Shown here piece by piece: positions 26,391 through 34,787 of a stretch of DNA of 64,000 bases. The DNA lies in contig NZ_CP014007.2 of assembly GCF_001658025.2 (NCBI RefSeq), positions 868,001 through 932,000 of the forward strand. The letters are read 5' to 3'. Below the pieces are notes generated by a model. The model was not told the DNA's origin. It saw only the letters and a program-made list of their open reading frames with translations, and searched no databases. The translations under genes and the position numbers were made by a program. Source of the DNA: Kosakonia oryzae. Its GTDB lineage: Bacteria; Pseudomonadota; Gammaproteobacteria; Enterobacterales; Enterobacteriaceae. Numbering within the stretch: position 1 is the stretch's first letter; each line of letters starts with the position of its first letter.

Positions 26391-26417
26391 TCTGCGCCCA
26401 CGATAAGTGGGCGCAGA
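26391..26417. terminator. Bidirectional hairpin between convergent methyltransferase and hydrolase genes
   Basis: Perfect 11-bp stem TCTGCGCCCAC/GTGGGCGCAGA with a five-base loop in the 36-base gap between the two stops. T-tracts are short (CTTTCC). Confidence 0.8.
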
Positions 26418-26423
26418 CTTTCC

Positions 26424-27305
26424 TTAACCCAGCGCTTCGCCGATGACTTCGCGAATGCGTTGCGCGATGTAACCGACATGGGTTTCCAGCGCGAAGTGGC
26501 CGGTATCGAGCAGTTCGACCACTGCGTTTGGGTTATCGCGTTTCCAGGCTTCAGCCCCGGGCGGAATAAAGAACGGATCGTGTTTGCCCCAGATGATCAG
26601 CGCTGGCGGCTGCCAGGCGCGGAAGAAAGCCTGAAATTCCGGGTAACGTTTCAGGTTATTGGCGTAATCCAGGAACAGATCCAACTGGATCGCTTTATTG
26701 CCCGGCCGCTCCATCAGCAGTGCATCCAGTTGATAACCTTCCGGCGCAACCTGCGCAGGATCGCTAACGCCGTGCAGATACTGCCATTTCGTGCCTTCTA
26801 AATGCAAAATTGCATCATTCACCGCCTGGCGGTTTTCGGCGGTGGGCGCATCCCAGTAAGCGCGTACTGGCGCCCATGCATCCCCCAACCCTTCCAGATA
26901 GGCGTTACCGTTTTGCGAAATTAACCCGCTAATGCGTTCAGGGTAATGCAGCGCCAGACGCAGACCGGTCGGCGCTCCGTAATCAAAGACATACATCGCA
27001 AAACGTTGCAGATCCAGCGCATCGACAAAAGCCACCATCGTCGCCGCCAGCGCATCAAAACGGTAAACATAATTCCGTTCGGCAGGCACTTCCGTAAAAC
27101 CAAAACCCGGCAGATCCGGAGCGATGATGTGGAACCGATCCGCCAGCAGCGGGATCAGCTCTCGATACTGATGTGATGAACTGGGAAAACCATGTAGCAG
27201 CAAAAGTACCGGGTTACCCGGCGTACCTGCTTCACGGTAGAAAACCCGGACGCCATCGGCGTCAACGTACTGATAACGAACAGGGAAATGCGTGTTGCCA
27301 GCCAT
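26424..27305 (-). CDS. Alpha/beta hydrolase of the haloalkane dehalogenase/epoxide hydrolase group
   Basis: A 293-residue hydrolase with oxyanion motif LHGFPSS (37-43), nucleophile elbow VFDYGAP (Asp108) and catalytic His270 (DTGHFAL). An Asp nucleophile in place of Ser is the mark of haloalkane dehalogenases, epoxide hydrolases and related enzymes rather than esterases. The acid residue is probably the Asp in GKHDPFF. Cap domain about residues 135-215. Natural substrate unknown. Divergent from a CGNR zinc-finger regulator, which may control it. Confidence 0.88.
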   Translation of the reverse strand: MAGNTHFPVRYQYVDADGVRVFYREAGTPGNPVLLLLHGFPSSSHQYRELIPLLADRFHIIAPDLPGFGFTEVPAERNYVYRFDALAATMVAFVDALDLQRFAMYVFDYGAPTGLRLALHYPERISGLISQNGNAYLEGLGDAWAPVRAYWDAPTAENRQAVNDAILHLEGTKWQYLHGVSDPAQVAPEGYQLDALLMERPGNKAIQLDLFLDYANNLKRYPEFQAFFRAWQPPALIIWGKHDPFFIPPGAEAWKRDNPNAVVELLDTGHFALETHVGYIAQRIREVIGEALG

Positions 27306-27442
27306 ATTAATACCTCACTTGAAACCGTTTAAATGATATTTAAGAGGTTACATCGGGGTTGAGTATGGTGGATTAATGTAACTGTGTAAAATTAATTTTA
27401 TCGGTTACAATGACGAGATTAAGAGACGGCGGAGTGACAAAC

Positions 27443-28024
27443 ATGGCAACATCCTCAACAACCAGCGCCGAAGGCCCGTGGTTTATCGCCGAGCAAAGCG
27501 CGCTGGACTTTATCAATACACAGGCCTGGGCGGAGCAGGGCACGCACGACTTTTGGCACTCCGATGAGGATGTCAAAAATTGGCTGCAACAGAGCGGGCT
27601 GGGAAAACTGCCAGCGACATTTATTGCTAAGCCGGGAGAACTGCTGGCTGAAGCGCGTAAGTTGCGCGCGTTGATCCTGCAACTGGTAGAAGAGAAAAAA
27701 AGCGGCCAAACGCCGTCGCTGATGCAGCTTAACGATTATCTGGCGCAGGCGCAGAGCTTTTTGCAGGTGAATACTGACGCCGAAGGCGCGTTACAGATCC
27801 AGCGTCTGTATCAACAGGATACGCCGCTACGGGCGTTGGCACCGGTGGCCGAGCAGGCGGCAGAGCTAATCACGCACGGGCAATTTGAGTTTGTTCGCCA
27901 GTGCGAGCATCCGGAGTGCATACTCTGGTTTTACGACCGTACCAAAGCGCATCGCCGCCGTTGGTGCAGCATGGCGCTGTGCGGTAACCGGGCGAAAGTG
28001 GCCCGTTTTCGCGCCAAAAGCTGA
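27443..28024 (+). CDS. CGNR zinc-finger (ABATE-type) transcriptional regulator
   Basis: A 193-residue protein with an N-terminal ABATE-type sensor domain (FIAEQSALDFINTQAW) and a C-terminal CGNR treble-clef zinc finger (CEHPEC, WCSMALCGNRAKVARF). Such proteins are predicted DNA-binding regulators of nearby catabolic genes. ATG at 27443 has GGCGGAG eight bases upstream; a longer frame opens at 27410 without a site. Divergent from the alpha/beta hydrolase at a distance of 137 bases, its probable target. Confidence 0.88.
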   Translation: MATSSTTSAEGPWFIAEQSALDFINTQAWAEQGTHDFWHSDEDVKNWLQQSGLGKLPATFIAKPGELLAEARKLRALILQLVEEKKSGQTPSLMQLNDYLAQAQSFLQVNTDAEGALQIQRLYQQDTPLRALAPVAEQAAELITHGQFEFVRQCEHPECILWFYDRTKAHRRRWCSMALCGNRAKVARFRAKS

Positions 28025-28124
28025 GAGATAACCGGTAAATTTTTCATCAACACTCGTGATCCGCGACGGCAACGATATTGAAGTGTAAGCGGCAAGCATC
28101 AATAACCCGGCTTCGTGACACTGC

Positions 28125-28150
28125 GCCCGGAGCGCGTTGCGCCTCCGGGC
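28125..28150. terminator. GC-rich hairpin between convergent CGNR and PRISE genes
   Basis: Perfect 8-bp stem GCCCGGAG/CTCCGGGC with a ten-base loop that can also pair (GCGC). It lacks a U-tract; a transcription barrier or a small intergenic palindrome are both possible. Confidence 0.45.
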
Positions 28151-28156
28151 ATTGCC

Positions 28157-29224
28157 TTAGCGCGGAATAATATTTTCCGCTTTCAGGCGATCGAACAACG
28201 CGGTGAACGCATCCAGCGTGCTGCGATAGCCGGTAAAGCCCGCTTTGCGGCTTTTGCTCATATCGGCGAACGCTTCCATTGGACGACCAAGATCGGCGTC
28301 GGTATGCCACCAGGAGGCAAGCTTACTGATATCCGCCTCGCGCAAATGGTATTTCGCTGCAATCTCTGTCCACGCGGCTTGCGCATCCTGCATTCTTCCT
28401 TCCAGCGGTTGCATGCTTTCCGGGTAGGGCGCAGATTCAATGGCAAAATAAGCAGCCAGCCGTGGCCAGAGCCAGTTCCAGCGGAAAACGTCGCCATTGA
28501 CGGCGTTAAAATCTTCATTTGCCGCGTTTTCGCTTTGCGCTGCCCAGCTCAGTTGTTCTGCCAACAGGCCTGCATCCGTCACGTCCGATACACCGTTCCA
28601 CTGTTCCGGCGAGCCGGGGAAGATAAACGGCCAGCCTTTTTCACGGCAAAGCGTGGCGTAAACCGCCAGCGTCAGCCCCATATTCATTGCATTGCCGACG
28701 GCATAACCAATGATGCTGTGCGGGCGATGCACGCTCCAGCGATAGCCATATTTTTGCGCCCCGGCGAAGACTTCATCCTCCTGGGCATAATAGAAATTCT
28801 CCACATCCTGGCGGCCCTGTTCCTCGCGAAACGGCGTGACCGGAACATTGCCCTTGCCATAGGCCTCGAACGGGCCGAGGTAGTGTTTCATGCCGGTGAC
28901 CAGCGCCACGTGTTTCCCGGCCAGCCGTTCACCCAGCGCTGCAATAACATTTTTCACCATCGCGCCATTGACGCGAATATTGGCTTTTTCGTTTTCCTGG
29001 CGCGCCCAGACACTGAAAAATAGCGCATCCGGTTGCTGCGTTTGCAGCGCCGCAGCCACGGCTGCCGCATCGGTCAGATCCGCTGTCAGGCTGGTGCAGC
29101 CTGCGGGGACAGCGCCGCGCCCGCGTGATAATCCGGAAACCTGCCACCCTTCGCCGAGCAGTTGTTCGGCCAGCGCGCGGCCAATAACACCGCTGATGCC
29201 GACAATTAATGCTTTCTTCTGCAT
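28157..29224 (-). CDS. PRISE-type SDR reductase (progesterone 5-beta-reductase/iridoid synthase-like)
   Basis: A 355-residue extended short-chain dehydrogenase. The Rossmann start IVGISGVIGRALAEQL (about residues 7-22) binds NADPH. The signature TGMKHYLGPFEAYG, with Lys in place of the usual Tyr-x3-Lys layout, and the later FYYAQED and HRPHSIIGYA identify the PRISE subfamily, which reduces activated C=C bonds of enones. Physiological substrate unknown; detoxification of reactive enones is an inference. Divergent from a LysR regulator 101 bases away. Confidence 0.88.
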   Translation of the reverse strand: MQKKALIVGISGVIGRALAEQLLGEGWQVSGLSRGRGAVPAGCTSLTADLTDAAAVAAALQTQQPDALFFSVWARQENEKANIRVNGAMVKNVIAALGERLAGKHVALVTGMKHYLGPFEAYGKGNVPVTPFREEQGRQDVENFYYAQEDEVFAGAQKYGYRWSVHRPHSIIGYAVGNAMNMGLTLAVYATLCREKGWPFIFPGSPEQWNGVSDVTDAGLLAEQLSWAAQSENAANEDFNAVNGDVFRWNWLWPRLAAYFAIESAPYPESMQPLEGRMQDAQAAWTEIAAKYHLREADISKLASWWHTDADLGRPMEAFADMSKSRKAGFTGYRSTLDAFTALFDRLKAENIIPR

Positions 29225-29325
29225 ATGAATGTTCTCCTCTATCGTGATGAGTACAGACTAATGAAGAATTTATTTCTTATCTCTGGTATTAATTCACGCT
29301 ATTGCTGACCAGAATTCACGAATCC

Positions 29326-30234
29326 ATGCGCGACCAACGTCTTAAAGATATCATCCCCTTTGTCGCCTGCGTCGAAGCAGGGAGCTTTACCGCCGCCGCC
29401 GAACGGCTGCACCTGACGGGGTCGGCGATCAGTAAAAGCGTCAGCCGTCTGGAGGCCCGGCTGGGTTCGCGGCTGCTGGAGCGCACCACCCGGCGGCTGG
29501 AATTAACCGACGCCGGGCAGGCTTATTACCAGACTTGCCTGCGCATTCTGGAAGATCTGGCGGAAGCCGAATCGGTGCTGGCGGCACACCGCACCATCCC
29601 TTCTGGTCGTTTGCGGCTGGCGGTACCGAACACTTATGGACGGCTGGGCGTGATGCCACTGCTGATCCCTTTTTGCCAGCAGCACCCGGAGATCGAACTC
29701 AGCCTGACCTTTTCCGATCGCTTCGTCGATCTGTTTGAAGAGGGGATCGATGTTGCCGTGCGTATCGGCCAAACCTCTGAACTGCCCGCCTCGCTGGGTT
29801 GTCGGCACATTGGGCGTGAAAAGATGGTGTTTTGCGCATCGCCCGATTACCTGCAACGTGAAGGCACGCCGCAGGATGAGGCGCAACTGTTGCGGCATAA
29901 AGCGATCCTTTACGAGCGGGTCGATGGCAGTAGCAAACCCTGGATCTTCACCACCGCCGACGGTTACCCGGAGTGGCGCACGGTACCCTGGCGCATGGCG
30001 TTGGGCGATGTCGATGCGCAGGTACAGGCGATTTGTGCCGGGCTGGGCGTCGGTCAGTTACCCACCTGGCTGGTGCATACGCAATTGCAACGCGGCGAGC
30101 TGGTGGCGATCCTGCCCCAGCATCAACCGGAGGGGCTGGCGCTGACCCTGGTATGGCCGCGACGCAAACAGCTACTGCCGAAGGTGGATGCCTTGCTTGC
30201 GGTGTTGAGCCAACTGGATATCGCGCCATCATGA
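29326..30234 (+). CDS. LysR-family regulator, DmlR/YafC-like
   Basis: A 302-residue protein with N-terminal helix-turn-helix (FVACVEAGSFTAAAERLHLTGSAISKSVSRLE, abbreviated here; about residues 8-66) and a substrate-binding-like effector domain (PSGRLRLAVPNTYGRLGV onward). An ATG at 29326 is chosen; an in-frame TTG at 29302 would add eight residues and neither has a strong ribosome-binding site. It is divergent from the PRISE reductase, typical of a regulator with its target. Confidence 0.88.
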   Translation: MRDQRLKDIIPFVACVEAGSFTAAAERLHLTGSAISKSVSRLEARLGSRLLERTTRRLELTDAGQAYYQTCLRILEDLAEAESVLAAHRTIPSGRLRLAVPNTYGRLGVMPLLIPFCQQHPEIELSLTFSDRFVDLFEEGIDVAVRIGQTSELPASLGCRHIGREKMVFCASPDYLQREGTPQDEAQLLRHKAILYERVDGSSKPWIFTTADGYPEWRTVPWRMALGDVDAQVQAICAGLGVGQLPTWLVHTQLQRGELVAILPQHQPEGLALTLVWPRRKQLLPKVDALLAVLSQLDIAPS

Positions 30235-30322
30235 GTCCTGCATCTGCTTGACCAATGACAAGGCGGGCAACCCGTCACGCTCTTTATAATCTGCCGATGT
30301 CCATTCTTACTGGTGTGAATCC

Positions 30323-31444
30323 ATGGCTTACCAACTCAACCTGAACTGGCCGGAATTTCTTGAAAAATACTGGCAAAAGAAACCTGTCGTTCTGAAGCGC
30401 GCCTTCCCGGACTTCGTTGACCCGATTACGCCTGATGAGCTGGCGGGTCTGGCGATGGAACCGGAAATCGACAGCCGCATTGTCAGCCACAAAAATGGCC
30501 AATGGCAGGCGTGGCATGGCCCCTTCGAAGCATTTGATCATCTGGGCGAAACCAACTGGTCGCTGCTGGCGCAGGCGGTAAACCACTGGCACGCGCCGTC
30601 CGCCGAACTGGTGAAGCCGTTTCGCGTATTGCCGGAGTGGCGCTTTGACGATCTGATGATCTCTTATTCCGTACCGGGCGGCGGCGTTGGGCCGCATATC
30701 GACCAGTACGACGTGTTTATTATTCAGGGGATGGGCAGCCGCCGCTGGCGCGTGGGCGATAAGCTACCGATGCGTCAGTTCTGCCCGCATCCGGCGCTGC
30801 TGCACGTCGATCCTTTCGAACCGATCATTGATGAAGATCTGGAGCCAGGCGATATCCTCTACATTCCGCCTGGATTCCCGCACGATGGTTTCACTCACGA
30901 AACGGCGTTCAACTACTCGATCGGTTTTCGTGGGCCGAACGGTCGCGATCTGATCAGCAGCTTTGCCGACTACGCGCTGGAAAACGATCTCGGTAACGAG
31001 CACTACAGCGATCCGGATTTAACCTGTCGTGAACATCCGGGACGGGTGGAAGAGTATGAACTCGATCGCCTGCGCGGCATGATGATCGACATGATCAACG
31101 ATCCAGTACATTTCAAACAGTGGTTTGGCAGCTTTATTACCACGCCGCGCCACGAACTGGATGTGTCGCCGGAGCCGGACGACTACAGCGCCGAAGAGAT
31201 TGTTGCGGCGTTGCAGGAAGGGCAGGTGCTGACCCGCCTGAGCGGGCTGCGCATGCTGCATATCGGCGACAGCTTCTTTGTGAACAGCGAATGCCTGGAA
31301 ACGAGCGAGCCGCAGGCCGCCGACGAGCTGTGCCGTTATACGGTGATCGGGCAGAAAGAGCTGGGTAAGGCTCTGGATAACCCGGACTTTGCCGAAGAGT
31401 TGGCCTGGCTGGTAAATCAGGGCTACTGGTTCTTCGACGAATAA
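30323..31444 (+). CDS. roxA: RoxA/YcfD-type ribosomal oxygenase (uL16 arginine hydroxylase family)
   Basis: A 373-residue Fe(II)/2-oxoglutarate JmjC-type oxygenase, the same length as E. coli YcfD (RoxA), which hydroxylates Arg81 of ribosomal protein L16. Metal ligands are His125 and Asp127 (VGPHIDQYDVF) and His187 (PPGFPHDG). The N-terminal YQLNLNWPEFLEKYWQKKPVVLKR and the C-terminal GYWFFDE fit the family. In E. coli the gene sits near phoPQ, so this copy is either relocated or a paralog; sequence alone cannot say whether it keeps uL16 as substrate. The ribosome-binding site is weak (GTGAATCC). Confidence 0.9.
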   Translation: MAYQLNLNWPEFLEKYWQKKPVVLKRAFPDFVDPITPDELAGLAMEPEIDSRIVSHKNGQWQAWHGPFEAFDHLGETNWSLLAQAVNHWHAPSAELVKPFRVLPEWRFDDLMISYSVPGGGVGPHIDQYDVFIIQGMGSRRWRVGDKLPMRQFCPHPALLHVDPFEPIIDEDLEPGDILYIPPGFPHDGFTHETAFNYSIGFRGPNGRDLISSFADYALENDLGNEHYSDPDLTCREHPGRVEEYELDRLRGMMIDMINDPVHFKQWFGSFITTPRHELDVSPEPDDYSAEEIVAALQEGQVLTRLSGLRMLHIGDSFFVNSECLETSEPQAADELCRYTVIGQKELGKALDNPDFAEELAWLVNQGYWFFDE

Positions 31445-31450
31445 GCTCCG

Positions 31451-31484
31451 CCCTCCGCGCCGCGCAATGGGCGCGGAGGGTTTT
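31451..31484. terminator. Rho-independent terminator after roxA
   Basis: Perfect 11-bp stem CCCTCCGCGCC/GGCGCGGAGGG with an eight-base loop, then TTTTCTG on the plus strand. It separates the convergent roxA and split-barrel genes. Confidence 0.88.
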
Positions 31485-31487
31485 CTG

Positions 31488-31900
31488 TCAGGCGCTCTCG
31501 CCGGAGCAGACCAGGTGGTCGCTCTTGATGTGGTACATCTCCAGATCTTCACGCAGGAAAAAGGCCATCTCCCACGGGTTTTTCTCGATAAAGGCTTCGC
31601 GAACTTGCAGAAATAACGGGCTGCCGTTGGGAATTAAAAATGCGCGGCCTTCAAAGGTGGTGTAATTCCAGTGAATGGCATTCTCAAAAATATAATTTGC
31701 ACGCTCATCCATGGCGAAAAGGCAGCGGTTATCTTTTTTCAGCACTTTCGATTTAAATGTCTCAGGGAAGGTGATTAAAAATATGTCGTTATCTGAAGAC
31801 GAGAGAAAAGCCAGCACCGTCGTATGCGGTTGTTCCTGCGCATGGGTAATTAATACACCACCCCCAGCACCTGTTTACCCAAAATGCTTTGCAGGTTCAT
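31488..31900 (-). pseudogene. Frameshifted FMN-binding split-barrel (pyridoxamine oxidase-like) gene
   Basis: A start at 31900 (MNLQSILGKQVLG) has a strong site AAGGAAG five bases upstream, but the frame stops after 16 codons. Adding one base to the five-C run at 31861-31865 joins it in frame to VLITHAQEQPHTTVLAFLSS and on to the stop at 31488, giving a continuous 137-residue protein. The continuing frame encodes SDNDIFLITFPETFKSKVL, NRCLFAMDERAN and GRAFLIPNGSP, which resemble small PNPOx-like split-barrel proteins; family assignment is tentative. So the gene is either a recent pseudogene, a phase-variable gene or carries a sequencing error. The downstream 109 residues alone begin at a GTG without a ribosome-binding site. 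Confidence 0.75.
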
Positions 31901-32059
31901 TTTTCTTCCTTCAGCAATGAATAATGAAATTGGAAACATCTTATGTGACGAAATTAACTCAGCAACCACCAAAAGAGGGTTTCGCTTTACGCGACAGGCT
32001 GTACTGAATATTTACCCTAAAAACAAAATAGCTGCCCGCAGGCAGCTATTTATAGTGAA

Positions 32060-32776
32060 TTATCTGGCGACGATAAAACGCCTGTCGTCATCAATCCAGC
32101 TCTTCTCATCGGCGGGCGCAATGATGCTGCCGAAGTTCATCTCCGCACGCAGTTTCCAGCTCGGCGGAATATTCCATGTCTCGCGCACGTCCTGATCGAT
32201 CAGCGGGTTGTAGTGCTGCAGATTCGCGCCAATGCTTTTCTCAGTCAGCGCCAGCCAGACAGCATACTGGGCAATACCGCTGCTCTGTTCTGACCAGACC
32301 GGGAAGTTATCCGCATAGGCGATGTACTGGCGTTGCAGTGCGGTCACTACTTCCTGATCTTCGAAAAACAGCACCGAACCGGCAGCGGCGGTAAAACCGT
32401 CGAGTTTGTCGGAAGTGGCGTGGAAACTTTCTGCCGGGATCACTTTACGCAGTTGCTCGCGCACCAGCCCCCAGAAGCGATCGTGTTCTTTGCCCAGCAG
32501 GATCAGCGCGCGCGAACTTTGTGAATTGAACGCCGACGGCGCCTGGCGAATCGCCTCTTTAATGGTATCGATCACCGTCTCTTCGGTGACCGGCAGATCT
32601 TTGCCCAGCGTATAAATGGTGCGCCGTGCTTTAGCCAGCGCCAGAAAATCCTCCGCCGTGACGGTGGCACTCCAGGGAACGCGCTCCGTTTCCGGCAATG
32701 TCGGCGGCGTGGTGGTCTGCGGCGCGCTCTCTGTGCGGGCGAGCGTAGACTTCAAAATTTGCTGAAACGGATCCAT
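32060..32776 (-). CDS. Nitroreductase-family FMN oxidoreductase
   Basis: A 238-residue flavoenzyme with a non-conserved N-terminal extension of about 45 residues, then ALAKARRTIYTLG (FMN phosphate-binding Arg), QAPSAFNSQSSRALIL and the C-terminal GANLQHYNPLID and WKLRAEMNFG. This is the branch of nitroreductases near yeast Frm2/Hbn1 and bacterial YdgI/YfkO, which reduce nitro groups or quinones with NAD(P)H. The extended N-terminus (PQTTTPPTLPETERVP) is proline-rich and may be a linker; an alternative later start is not obvious. Located near an OxyR-like regulator, so redox stress control is possible. Confidence 0.88.
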   Translation of the reverse strand: MDPFQQILKSTLARTESAPQTTTPPTLPETERVPWSATVTAEDFLALAKARRTIYTLGKDLPVTEETVIDTIKEAIRQAPSAFNSQSSRALILLGKEHDRFWGLVREQLRKVIPAESFHATSDKLDGFTAAAGSVLFFEDQEVVTALQRQYIAYADNFPVWSEQSSGIAQYAVWLALTEKSIGANLQHYNPLIDQDVRETWNIPPSWKLRAEMNFGSIIAPADEKSWIDDDRRFIVAR

Positions 32777-33232
32777 GAGTCACTGTTCCTGTTGTGAGCG
32801 GCAAAGGGAAAAATATCAGGTTATCAGAGCACAGGATCTCGCCCGTCGATGCAGCAAATAGATGGAATAAAGCGCGGTATTTGTCGGCAAAAAACGCCTC
32901 GTGCGGAACCCGCTCGCCGATAACGTCATCCAGCTTACAGATGGCGCGGAAAGTTTTTCACGTAAATAATGAAATAAGCACAATAATCCTGAAGGTGAAT
33001 CGATTAATGGCGTGGTTTAATTTATAGAATAAATCAAAAAGGCTATTTTGGATCGATGCTATCAATAATTGGTTGTAAAATAACCCATTGCTTTATATGA
33101 TTTTTTTTCAAATTTAAGACAATCCGTATGGATCATTTTCATTTTATTCTCTATTTTAAATAATAAGCCTAAAGTATTTTTCGCACGGGTCGATAAATAT
33201 AGTTTGCTACCCGCCAGGCATTGAGGAAAAAA
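32777..33232. other. Intergenic region with a possible decayed coding stretch
   Basis: About 455 bases without a supported gene. On the minus strand from about 32965 to 32800 one frame reads like protein (AICKLDDVIGERVPHEAF, DKYRALFHLFA) but has no start and runs into the nitroreductase gene in another frame, so it may be a gene remnant. A 77-codon plus-strand frame overlapping it has no ribosome-binding site. The right half is AT-rich and should hold the promoter of the next gene. Confidence 0.35.
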
Positions 33233-33658
33233 ATGAACGCTGAATCGCACTGTTACGGTCTTACACCGGGCCTGGGTCCGCTTGCGGAGCAAAACGCCTC
33301 GATCCCGCCGTTCGTGAAAACCATTGCCGTGCGCCTTAGCTGGGCCTGTTCGCTGGAGGAAGCCGACGTTTATCGCCAACTCTCTGCGCCCTGGCATCAC
33401 GGTGTGGTGACGGAAGAGGATAAACAGCAACTGCTGGTTCATTTTCCTTTTATGGCCCCTCTGCATGCGCCCGCCTCAGTGGCGGATTACACCATTATGC
33501 TGGTGAGCCTGTGGCTGAATATCGAAGAGATGTACCACCGGGGGACGTTATTACCGGAAGAATTAATGCAGGGGCTAATAAAAAAATCGGCAACCTTGCA
33601 GGCGCAAGATTGCCGTCATAATCAAGATTCCGCCGCAGCTTCAGCGCCGCGAAGTTAG
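33233..33658 (+). CDS. Uncharacterised 141-residue protein
   Basis: No family recognised. ATG at 33233 has GAGGA five bases upstream. The protein is soluble, mixed helical, with conserved-looking blocks (PPFVKTIAVRLSWACSLEEADVYRQL, abbreviated region; DYTIMLVSLWLNIEEMYHRG) and a disordered C-terminus rich in Ala, Ser and Gln. It ends two bases before the stop of the convergent OxyR-like regulator. Codon use is ordinary for the window, so it is probably a real gene. It could be a small regulator or envelope-stress protein, but nothing in it decides. Confidence 0.65.
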   Translation: MNAESHCYGLTPGLGPLAEQNASIPPFVKTIAVRLSWACSLEEADVYRQLSAPWHHGVVTEEDKQQLLVHFPFMAPLHAPASVADYTIMLVSLWLNIEEMYHRGTLLPEELMQGLIKKSATLQAQDCRHNQDSAAASAPRS

Positions 33659-33660
33659 CA

Positions 33661-34575
33661 TTACGCCATCGCGTTATAGTCGACCAGGTAGCGTTCCATA
33701 TAACGCGCGATCGCGTTACGCAGAATTTCGTATTTCTTACGCATCGGATCGCTGCGATGAAATATCATCACCACTTTACGTTTCGGTTCCGGGCTGACAC
33801 AGCGAATATAACGAATATTTTCGTTACTCCCTTGCTGGGTGGAGAGCAGCGGGAAGAACGACACGCCGCGGTTAAACGCCACGCCGCGCCGCAGGGTTTC
33901 CAGATGCATCGCCACAAAACGTGAATCCGGCTCCAGCTCAAACTGATAGCAGTAGCGCAGCACCTGACTGTGCAGACAGTTGCCATCATCAATCATCAGA
34001 ATCTTATTATTTTTCAAATGCCCCATATCGATTTCGGTCATGCGCGAATAGGGGTGTTGATGGCTGACGCCCAGCACCAGCGGCTCGTCGAACAGCGGCA
34101 GTTCAACGTATTTACTGGTGTCTTTATTGGAGGTCATGATCGCGCATTTGATGGTGTCGGACTCCAGCATATGCAGCAACTGGTTGGTCTGCGCTTCGTG
34201 GATCTCCAGCTCAATTTCCGGGAAATTCTCGCGGCAAACGGCATTCAAATGGGAAAAGATATAGGGTGCCAGCGTCGGAATAATGCCGACATCCAGCGTC
34301 TGCATCAGGCTCTGATAGTGGCTGCTGCTGGCCATATTTTTCAGCGCTTCAATCTCCCGCAGCACCACCTGGGTTTGCTCAACCAGCCGCAACCCGGTTT
34401 GCGTAAAGCGGATCTTGCGCGTCGTACGTTCCAGCAGTTGTAAACCGAGTTCGTTTTCCAGTTTACGCAACTGAGCGCTTAACGTCGGTTGGCTAACGTT
34501 GCAGGCTTCAGCAGCGCGCTGAAAATGTCGGTGCTTCGCCAGCGCGACAAGATACTCAAGATTACGGATGTTCAT
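33661..34575 (-). CDS. OxyR-like LysR regulator with both redox cysteines
   Basis: A 304-residue LysR protein whose sequence follows OxyR from the first residues (MNIRNLEYLVALAKHRHF) through the helix-turn-helix (FQRAAEACNVSQPTLSAQLRKLE) and the effector domain (FDEPLVLGV). The peroxide-sensing pair is kept at Cys200 and Cys209 (DDGNCLHSQVLRYC), nine residues apart like Cys199 and Cys208 of E. coli OxyR. E. coli oxyR sits by oxyS and argH, so this is a paralog that may respond to oxidants and control nearby genes. The 3' end touches the unknown 141-residue gene. Confidence 0.9.
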   Translation of the reverse strand: MNIRNLEYLVALAKHRHFQRAAEACNVSQPTLSAQLRKLENELGLQLLERTTRKIRFTQTGLRLVEQTQVVLREIEALKNMASSSHYQSLMQTLDVGIIPTLAPYIFSHLNAVCRENFPEIELEIHEAQTNQLLHMLESDTIKCAIMTSNKDTSKYVELPLFDEPLVLGVSHQHPYSRMTEIDMGHLKNNKILMIDDGNCLHSQVLRYCYQFELEPDSRFVAMHLETLRRGVAFNRGVSFFPLLSTQQGSNENIRYIRCVSPEPKRKVVMIFHRSDPMRKKYEILRNAIARYMERYLVDYNAMA

Positions 34576-34787
34576 TATGGTCCCCGGGGCGCAAATTTCC
34601 GCGTCGTTGAGAGCCCACCTGTAGCAACGTGCTGTGTAAATGACGTTTTATTATTTTCAACTCGGTCATCAGGTTTCCCCCTCATGCCTGTACATGAGAT
34701 TTGATGGTTTTTATTATTGCTTTCACTTTCAGCGGCATCCTGCCTGACTCCAGCGCATTCCCGCACCGGACATTGCGTGTAATACCA

